From positions 1 to 53,954 of IMG/VR virus record IMGVR_UViG_3300050821_001672: a stretch of DNA of 53,954 bases; one strand, written 5' to 3'. Below are positions 48,472 through 53,954 of this stretch, one piece after another. The stretch is from a virus. Made by a program: the position numbers and the translations under genes. The notes beneath the pieces are model-generated. The model made no database searches. It had not been told where the DNA came from and saw only the letters and a list, made by a program, of their open reading frames with translations. Position 1 is the stretch's first letter, and every line of letters starts with the position of its first letter.

Positions 48472-48926
48472 GGCGCGCAGACATGCGGCGGACACACCGC
48501 ACGATTTACGCCCATCAATTAATATCATTTTCCGCATGCCGCCCGCAGCGTACTAAATTTAGGCACGTATTCGGCAACTCTGCGTTGTTCTCAACGAGAA
48601 CAGCACAGATTTTGTTTGATAAATTTTCATTCACTTGGTTGCCATTAATGCTCGAACCGCGCGAAAAAGCGCTATGGAGTAAAGCGGACGAAAAATTGTG
48701 GAAATTGCACAACACTGATATTTTATATCGAGAACACGGCAAATTAACTGAAGCGTTGAGAACAAAATTCTCTACTGCCCCTACTAAACACGATATCGAC
48801 GAATGGCACCGCATAAAAACCGGTCATGCGGCGTCGATTCGTGAGGCCGAGATCCGGTTAAGCGAAGCCCGCGCCGTCCTCGCTATGCGATATTGGCTGC
48901 GCTACGGTCCTCGGGATAAAGTATGA
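48468..48926 (+). CDS. Unknown protein in an AT-richer gene (152 aa)
   Basis: 152 residues from the ATG at 48468 (ATGA overlap). A shorter start at 48648 (MLEPREKALWSKADEKLWKL) is possible. The C-terminal part is helical (ASIREAEIRLSEARAVLAMR). Bases 48510-48800 are richer in A and T than neighbours, which suggests later acquisition. Function unknown. Confidence 0.62.
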   Translation: MRRADMRRTHRTIYAHQLISFSACRPQRTKFRHVFGNSALFSTRTAQILFDKFSFTWLPLMLEPREKALWSKADEKLWKLHNTDILYREHGKLTEALRTKFSTAPTKHDIDEWHRIKTGHAASIREAEIRLSEARAVLAMRYWLRYGPRDKV

Positions 48927-49498
48927 AGTTTCTAGAGATGCTTAGGGCCGGTATGCGCAAAGCGTCCGAGCCCGACACGCCGAAGTCCGAGCCCGTGCCG
49001 ATGCGACGCTCGGCTGTAATATCCGAGGATGGTTTATACCGATACTGTCTCGGGCGTCAATGGGACCTCGCGAAACCGGGTATCGTGTGGATCATGCTCA
49101 ATCCGTCCACGGCTGACGCTGAGACGGATGACAACACGATCCGGCGGTGCGTTGCGTTCTCGACGAAATGGGGGTTCGGGACGCTCAATGTAGTGAACCT
49201 GTTCGCCTATCGCGCGACAGATCCCAAGGACTTGTTACGGGCGCACATGCGCGGCATCGATATCGTCGGTCGGCAAAACCTACAGGCGATCGGCGAGAAC
49301 GTGGCAGTCGCCGCGCTAATCGTCGCCGCATGGGGAACGCCGCCGATCGCCCGAGGCGCCGCGATCCAAGTATATAACGGCTTGCTTAAGCGAATGCCGC
49401 AACCCCTGGTTTGTCTCGGGATTACGAAGAATGGGAGCCCGCGACACCCGTTATACGTGCCGGACAATTGTCGCGTTTTGAAATGGGGCATGAAATGA
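48923..49498 (+). CDS. DUF1643 family protein
   Basis: 191 residues. YRYCLGRQWD, then IMLNPSTADAETDDNTIRRC, WGFGTLNVVNLFAYRATDP and AAWGTPPIARGAA form the complete DUF1643 pattern, a family widespread in phages and plasmids with no proven activity. ATGA overlap with the previous gene. It precedes the DUF2800 nuclease. Confidence 0.88.
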   Translation: MKFLEMLRAGMRKASEPDTPKSEPVPMRRSAVISEDGLYRYCLGRQWDLAKPGIVWIMLNPSTADAETDDNTIRRCVAFSTKWGFGTLNVVNLFAYRATDPKDLLRAHMRGIDIVGRQNLQAIGENVAVAALIVAAWGTPPIARGAAIQVYNGLLKRMPQPLVCLGITKNGSPRHPLYVPDNCRVLKWGMK

Positions 49499-50658
49499 CA
49501 GCGCACGCCGTGATCGCACCGTCGAGCCTCGCGCGCATCGTCCAATGCCCGGGCTCGTTCGTATTGTGCAAGCCGTACGCCGACGTGCAAACCGACGCGA
49601 GTCGCGAGGGCACGGTCGCGCACCATGTCGCTATGGTGTTCGCTATTGCCAGCGGCCGAGACGGCATAACGCCTAACTCGGGTTGCGGAATACTCCCGCA
49701 AGTCGGTGACACACTCATCGGGCTAGGCCCCGAGTTTGAGGGCGTGCGCGTCGATCAAGAAATGATCGAGGGCGCTAAAATGTACGCCGAGGCTTTGGAG
49801 GGCTTCGCCGGAAACCCTGAGCAAACGATCAACATTCCGCGTATCCATCCGATGTTGTGTTTTGGCACACCCGATTTTTGGCAATACTCCAAAAACACGC
49901 GTACGCTGAGAATCACCGATTATAAGTACGGACACGCTTACGTCGAGGTGTTCGAGAATTATCAGCTAATTGCCTACGCGGCTGGAATCCTCGATAAACT
50001 CGCCGCCGAGGGCGTGTTGCTTGAGTTCGAGACGATCGTCGAGTTTATGATCGTGCAGCCTCGGTGCTACTCGGCGGACTCGCCCGTCCGCACGTGGACG
50101 ACCTCAACGTCTAATTTGCGCGTGCTGATAAATGTCGCCCACGATCGCGTAGCCGATGCGCTCGGACCGAATCCGGAATGCGTGACCGGCCCCGAGTGCT
50201 TACATTGCGACGCCCGAGTGAATTGCGACACAGCCAGCCGTGCGGGCGCATCACTAGTTCAATTCGCGGGTCGGGCCGAGGCCCTTGCGCAATCAGGCGC
50301 CGACATGGGCGTTCGCTTGAACCTCATAAATGCGGCCATTACTATGCTCAAGGCGATAGGCTCGGGGCTAGAAGAACAGATTATAGCGACGTTGCGAAAG
50401 GGCGGCACCGTTCCATTTTTCAAAGTCGACTACTCCAAGCCCCGCGAGACATGGGCGAAGTCGGTCGCCGAGGTGAAATTGCTCGGGCAATTGTGCGGCG
50501 TCGTCCTAGTAAAAGAGGATTACGACCTGACGCCCAAGCAAGCGGTAAAAAAGGGCATTGACCGAGCGGTCATTGACAAGTACGCTTTCACGCCGAACGG
50601 GGCGGCCAAATTAGTCCCCGACAATCTTTCAAGCCACGCGAGGATATTTAAGAAATGA
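49495..50658 (+). CDS. DUF2800 Cas4/RecB-like nuclease
   Basis: 387 residues from the ATG at 49495 (ATGA overlap). REGTVAHHVA and FGTPDFWQYSKNTRTLRITD followed by YKYGHAYVEVFENYQLIAYA give the H...D...(D)YK...Q..YA signature of Cas4-type PD-(D/E)XK nucleases. Cys18 (IVQCPGS) plus the C-terminal CLHC...C group could hold an iron-sulfur cluster. It would process DNA ends in recombination. It contains an exact operator palindrome at 50560-50571. Confidence 0.87.
   Translation: MTAHAVIAPSSLARIVQCPGSFVLCKPYADVQTDASREGTVAHHVAMVFAIASGRDGITPNSGCGILPQVGDTLIGLGPEFEGVRVDQEMIEGAKMYAEALEGFAGNPEQTINIPRIHPMLCFGTPDFWQYSKNTRTLRITDYKYGHAYVEVFENYQLIAYAAGILDKLAAEGVLLEFETIVEFMIVQPRCYSADSPVRTWTTSTSNLRVLINVAHDRVADALGPNPECVTGPECLHCDARVNCDTASRAGASLVQFAGRAEALAQSGADMGVRLNLINAAITMLKAIGSGLEEQIIATLRKGGTVPFFKVDYSKPRETWAKSVAEVKLLGQLCGVVLVKEDYDLTPKQAVKKGIDRAVIDKYAFTPNGAAKLVPDNLSSHARIFKK
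50560..50571. promoter_or_regulatory. Exact operator palindrome inside DUF2800 gene
   Basis: GACCGAGCGGTC, in ATTGACCGAGCGGTCAT, 84 bases before the DUF2815 gene. No clear -10 follows at the usual distance. Confidence 0.45.
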
Positions 50659-51563
50659 GTAATTTACGTGCACAAGTTCTGTTGCCGACCGGTCGAATCG
50701 TCATGGGCGATTTGTACAAGGCATCGGACAAGGACGCGGACGGTAAGCCGCGCCTCGTCAAGACGGGAGCAAACGCCGGACAGCCGACGCAGCAATTTTT
50801 CGCCGCCGTCGCAATCAAAAAGACAGTAGCGCCCGGCGCGCACTGGGCGGGCGAGCCGTGGGCCGCCGAATTCTGGCGGGTCGGTAACGCGGCGTTCCCA
50901 AAGATCGCCGAGGGTCCCTTGTTCTCGTGGAAAATCGTGGACGGCGATAGCGCGGTCCCGAACAAAAAAGGCATTGCGCCGAACACGCGCGAGGGCTACC
51001 CGGGTAACTGGGTTATCTCGATTTCGTCGAGATATGCGCCCAAGATCGTGAACGAGGACGGTTCCGCATACTTGCTCGATCCGGGTATGGTGAAGTGCGG
51101 CGATTACGTGCAAGCCCTGGTTTCGGTCGACGGCAACGCGTCCACACAGAACCCCGGCATTTACGTCAACCACGAACTGTACTCGTTCCAAGGCATCGGC
51201 GAGCGTATCGTGACGGGCGTCGACCCGGCGAGCGTCGGATTCGGCAAAGGTCCCAAGCCTCCCGGGGTTCTACCGGTTCCTGCCGGACAGATGAAAGCCC
51301 CGCCAGCGAGCGCACCAGCCGCGCCGGGCGCCCCGCCGCCTGTCCCGGGTGCACCGCCAGCCCCCGCCTCCCCGATCCCGCTCGCGCCCGCTGAGGGGTT
51401 TTTAAAGACTCCCGCGCCGCCAGCCCCGCCAGCACCTCCCGCGCCGCCAGCGGCGGGTAAGACGCTCACGGCAAAGGCCGGGGCGCATACTTACGAGGCC
51501 CTAATCGGTGCCGGATGGACTGACGCGACGTTGATTGCAAATGGCATGATGGTGGGTCCCTAA
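50655..51563 (+). CDS. DUF2815 ssDNA-binding-like protein
   Basis: 302 residues. The N-terminal core (about 1-190: VLLPTGRIVMGDLYKASDKD, NKKGIAPNTREGYPGNWVIS, YLLDPGMVKCGDYVQALVSV) is the DUF2815 domain, an OB-like ssDNA-binding protein of phage replication modules. A Pro/Ala-rich linker (about 205-268) leads to a short helix YEALIGAGWTDATLIANG, likely a partner-binding tip. ATGA overlap with DUF2800. Confidence 0.86.
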   Translation: MSNLRAQVLLPTGRIVMGDLYKASDKDADGKPRLVKTGANAGQPTQQFFAAVAIKKTVAPGAHWAGEPWAAEFWRVGNAAFPKIAEGPLFSWKIVDGDSAVPNKKGIAPNTREGYPGNWVISISSRYAPKIVNEDGSAYLLDPGMVKCGDYVQALVSVDGNASTQNPGIYVNHELYSFQGIGERIVTGVDPASVGFGKGPKPPGVLPVPAGQMKAPPASAPAAPGAPPPVPGAPPAPASPIPLAPAEGFLKTPAPPAPPAPPAPPAAGKTLTAKAGAHTYEALIGAGWTDATLIANGMMVGP

Positions 51564-51741
51564 CGGGCGTCAATGTTGCGCCGGTCATTTGGGTTACGGC
51601 TCGGATGACTGGCCCGACTGCGACGAAGATTGCATCCCGTTTTAATTTGAGTTCCCGCCCGCTCGATAGCGACCCGGCCTTGCAGCAACGCGACTGCATC
51701 GTATCGGGAAGCGTCGAGCGGGAAATGGGGCCGAGGCTCAC

Positions 51742-53954
51742 ATGCTCGCCGGTACGAAAGTTCGCGCATTCCACGGTGTCAGCACCGTCTTACCCGACAT
51801 TGATTTCGAGACAAGCTCGGACGCCGGGTACGTGTACGATTTTGCCGAGCGCAAATGGGGCTCGCTCCCCGGATACGACGCACAGAATCGCGGCCTGCCC
51901 GCCGTGGGAACGCGTATCTATGTAGAACACTGGTCGTTTCGACCGCTCATGATTTCATGGAACCTCAAGGACGGCGGACCGGCCGGTCAATGGGAACCCG
52001 GCGAGAATCCCGCCACACTCGAACCGCTGTTCGCCTATATCCGCGCTGGCGGGCTCATGGAGGCACAAAACTCCATGTTCGAGTTCACCGTTTGGAATTG
52101 CTATTGCGTGCCGGTCCTTGGTTGGCCGGAAATTAAAATCGAGCAAATGCGTTGCTCGGCCTCGAAACTGCGCGCCGCCGGGTTTCCCGGATCGCTCGGC
52201 CCAGCGGGCGAAGTCCTCGACATAGAACACAAAAAGGACAAAGAGGGCGAGCGGCTAATGAAAATATTTTCAATGCCGCACAATCCAACAAAAAAGGACC
52301 CGACCACACATACGCTACCGTGGCAAGCCCCGTTTGAATGGCAAGCCTACAAGGCGTACAACCGAACCGATATCGTCGCCGAGTCCGAGGTTTCGATCGC
52401 GTGCCCCGATCTCTCGTCGTTTGAGCTTGAGGTGTGGTTAGAGGATCAACGCATCAATTTTCGCGGGATGCAAGTCGACTCTTTCAACGTCGACAATTGT
52501 ATCGCGGTAGTCGAGCAAGCATACGAGCGTTACGGCGCCGAATGCCGTGCGCTCACGGGCCGGATTGAGCCAACAGAATTACAGCAATTGCTCGCATGGT
52601 TGCACAGTCAAGGGGTGCACCTCGACAACATGCAAGCGAAAACGATCGAGGCGGCCGTCGAACGTTTGACGCCGCTCGGATACTCGCCGGGCTTGCGCGT
52701 CCTGCAATTGCGCCAAATGCTCGGGAGCGCGAGCGTTAAAAAATTGTTCTCGCTTCGCGCCCGCACGTGCCGCTCGGGCCGCGTTTATGACATGTATCTA
52801 TACATGGCGACACATCATGGCCGATGGGGCGGTTATGGGCCTCAGCCGCAAAATCTCTATAAAGGCGACTGGCACACGCCCGAGGAAGTCGACGCCGCGT
52901 TAAAGATACTCGCTTCGCGCGATCTTGCCACGGTTGAGGCCGCATATCCGGGCCTATCTGCGCTCGACGTGGTTAATAACGTCTTGCGGTCACTGTTCAT
53001 TGCGGCGCCCGGCCACAAGCTCGTATCGTCGGACTATTCCGCCATCGAAGCCGTGTGTCTTGCCGCGCTCGCGGGCGAGCAATGGGTACTCGACGTGCTG
53101 GCAACCCACGGTATGATTTACGAGGCGACAATTTCCCGCATGGCGGGGATTCCGTTCGAGGACTTCGTAAAACACCGCGTCGACACGGGCGGCGTTGCGA
53201 CCTACTCGCCCGAGGGAAAGTTACTATCGATCAAAGGCGGCAAGCACCACCCGTTACGCCAGCAAGGCAAGCTCGCGGACCTCTCGGGCGGCTACGCCTC
53301 ATGGATAGGCGGATGGAAAAAGTTCGGCGCCGACAAATACTACAAGTCCGATTACGAAATGAAACAGGCGATTTTAAGCTATCGCCGCGCGCGCCCAGCT
53401 ACAGAGGAATTTTGGGGCGGCCAGACGCGAGGCAAATTCACCGACTCGTGCCGACAGGAATTATATGGACTTGAGGGCGCCGCAATTTCCGCCGTTCTCA
53501 ATCCCGGCATATGCTACCGCGTCGGGCTAATCGGCTTCCAAATGAGTGCGGCCGATGACGTGCTTTACATGCAATTACCGTCCGGCCGACTGATTTCGTA
53601 CCACACGCCGCGTTTGACGCCCGCAACCCGCGACTACGCCGAACCGTGGGAACTCGCTCTATCGTACTGGGGCTGGAATACGAACCCGGACAAGGGACCG
53701 CCCGCGTGGATCCAAATGGACCTCTATGGCGGGGTTTTAACTCAGAACGCTTGCGGCGGCACGGCGCGCGACATTATGGCCCATGGGATGCTCAACGTTG
53801 CCCGCAAGGGGTATCCTATCGTCATGCACACCCACGATGAAGCGGTCGCCGAGGTTCCCGAGGGATTCGGGTCGGTGATCGAGTTCGAGACGGAATTAAA
53901 CGACTTGCCGGGCTACGCGAAAGCATGGCCGATATTTGCTAAAGGCGGATGGGA
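51742..53954 (+). CDS. DNA polymerase I family, main part (continues at 1-125)
   Basis: About 746 residues in total across the circular join. Start ATG at 51742 with GAGG 6-9 bases upstream. 3'-5' exonuclease: DIDFET (19-24), AQNSMFE and YKAYNRTDIVAE. Polymerase: motif A VSSDYSAIEAVCLAALAG, motif B in RQQGKLADLSGGYASWIGGW (Lys and Gly-Tyr conserved), motif C MHTHDEAV. It replicates the phage genome with the SF2 helicase, primase, DUF2815 and nuclease products. An exact operator palindrome (51977-51988) lies within the gene, perhaps by chance. Confidence 0.94.
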   Translation, partial: MLAGTKVRAFHGVSTVLPDIDFETSSDAGYVYDFAERKWGSLPGYDAQNRGLPAVGTRIYVEHWSFRPLMISWNLKDGGPAGQWEPGENPATLEPLFAYIRAGGLMEAQNSMFEFTVWNCYCVPVLGWPEIKIEQMRCSASKLRAAGFPGSLGPAGEVLDIEHKKDKEGERLMKIFSMPHNPTKKDPTTHTLPWQAPFEWQAYKAYNRTDIVAESEVSIACPDLSSFELEVWLEDQRINFRGMQVDSFNVDNCIAVVEQAYERYGAECRALTGRIEPTELQQLLAWLHSQGVHLDNMQAKTIEAAVERLTPLGYSPGLRVLQLRQMLGSASVKKLFSLRARTCRSGRVYDMYLYMATHHGRWGGYGPQPQNLYKGDWHTPEEVDAALKILASRDLATVEAAYPGLSALDVVNNVLRSLFIAAPGHKLVSSDYSAIEAVCLAALAGEQWVLDVLATHGMIYEATISRMAGIPFEDFVKHRVDTGGVATYSPEGKLLSIKGGKHHPLRQQGKLADLSGGYASWIGGWKKFGADKYYKSDYEMKQAILSYRRARPATEEFWGGQTRGKFTDSCRQELYGLEGAAISAVLNPGICYRVGLIGFQMSAADDVLYMQLPSGRLISYHTPRLTPATRDYAEPWELALSYWGWNTNPDKGPPAWIQMDLYGGVLTQNACGGTARDIMAHGMLNVARKGYPIVMHTHDEAVAEVPEGFGSVIEFETELNDLPGYAKAWPIFAKGGW

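Noticed and set aside
51605-51925. A 106-codon plus-strand frame before and into the polymerase gene
   Set aside because: Third positions look partly coding in 51605-51741, but it overlaps the polymerase exonuclease motif by 184 bases and no ribosome site or family is evident. The 178-base gap 51564-51741 is left unassigned.
1-53954. tRNA genes, CRISPR arrays, insertion sequences, integrase or att sites
   Set aside because: Reading both strands I found no convincing cloverleaf with a T-loop, no regular spacer-repeat array and no recombinase. The transposase-like zinc ribbon at 27230-27130 is only part of the A1-like protein.
53858-53954. True direct terminal repeats of a linear genome
   Set aside because: The repeat lies in the middle of the polymerase coding sequence, so a linear molecule with these ends would have no intact polymerase.

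Overview
The window is one complete genome of a tailed bacteriophage with a contractile tail (myovirus type). The last 97 bases (53858-53954) repeat the first 97, and a family A DNA polymerase gene reads without a break across that join (51742 to the end, then on to base 125). The molecule is therefore circular or circularly permuted, with about 53,857 unique bases. No integrase, CI-like repressor, tRNA gene, CRISPR array or insertion sequence was recognised, so a virulent life style is likely. The host is probably a Gram-negative proteobacterium: the phage encodes lipobox lipoproteins, an M15-type endolysin and CRP-like boxes. The structural gene set (DUF1073 portal, DUF2213 protease/scaffold, DUF2184 capsid, DUF4054, DUF3383 sheath, DUF3277 tube, Pam3-gp18-like plug) is known from myophages of the Bcep781/AP22/Pam3 kind.

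Layout. (a) 51742-125 and 109-1810, plus strand: DNA polymerase, a small zinc-ribbon protein and a UvrD-like helicase, ending near a terminator for the opposing strand. (b) 32610 down to 1887, minus strand: the late operon, running TerL, portal, JAB-like protein, an island of non-structural genes (28512-25002), minor head protein, protease/scaffold, capsid, neck, sheath, tube, frameshifted chaperone, tape measure, baseplate, fibres, lysis genes and DUF1353. (c) 32702-37167, plus strand: about 18 small overlapping early genes, mostly unknown, including two lipoproteins. (d) 38017-37157, minus strand: a TerS-like gene cut off from TerL. (e) 38018-38381: AT-rich, non-coding, with repeats, a candidate origin or pac site. 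(f) 38382-42019, plus strand: more small early genes and a 588-base sparse region. (g) 47650 down to 41982, minus strand: HNH nuclease, SF2 helicase, VRR-NUC nuclease, TetR-like DNA-binding protein and primase-helicase. (h) 47710-51563, plus strand: replication and recombination genes (DUF1643, DUF2800 nuclease, DUF2815 ssDNA-binding) leading into the polymerase.

The most striking feature is regulatory. A palindrome GACCG-N2-CGGTC (eight exact copies and three with one mismatch) lies at the promoters of early transcription units on both strands. At five promoters it is joined to a CRP-like box (TGTGA-N6-TCAC type) centred about 41 bases before the predicted start, with a -10 element following. 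The phage also encodes a 95-residue protein that is essentially only a TetR-type helix-turn-helix domain, transcribed from a promoter that carries a copy of the same palindrome. I propose a phage-wide early regulon, activated by a host CRP-type protein and repressed by a minimal phage TetR-like protein that controls its own operon. Several of these promoters would give leaderless or nearly leaderless mRNAs. One of them sits inside the late operon and marks out the accessory island with an A1-like phosphoesterase and a nucleotide-hydrolase-like gene.
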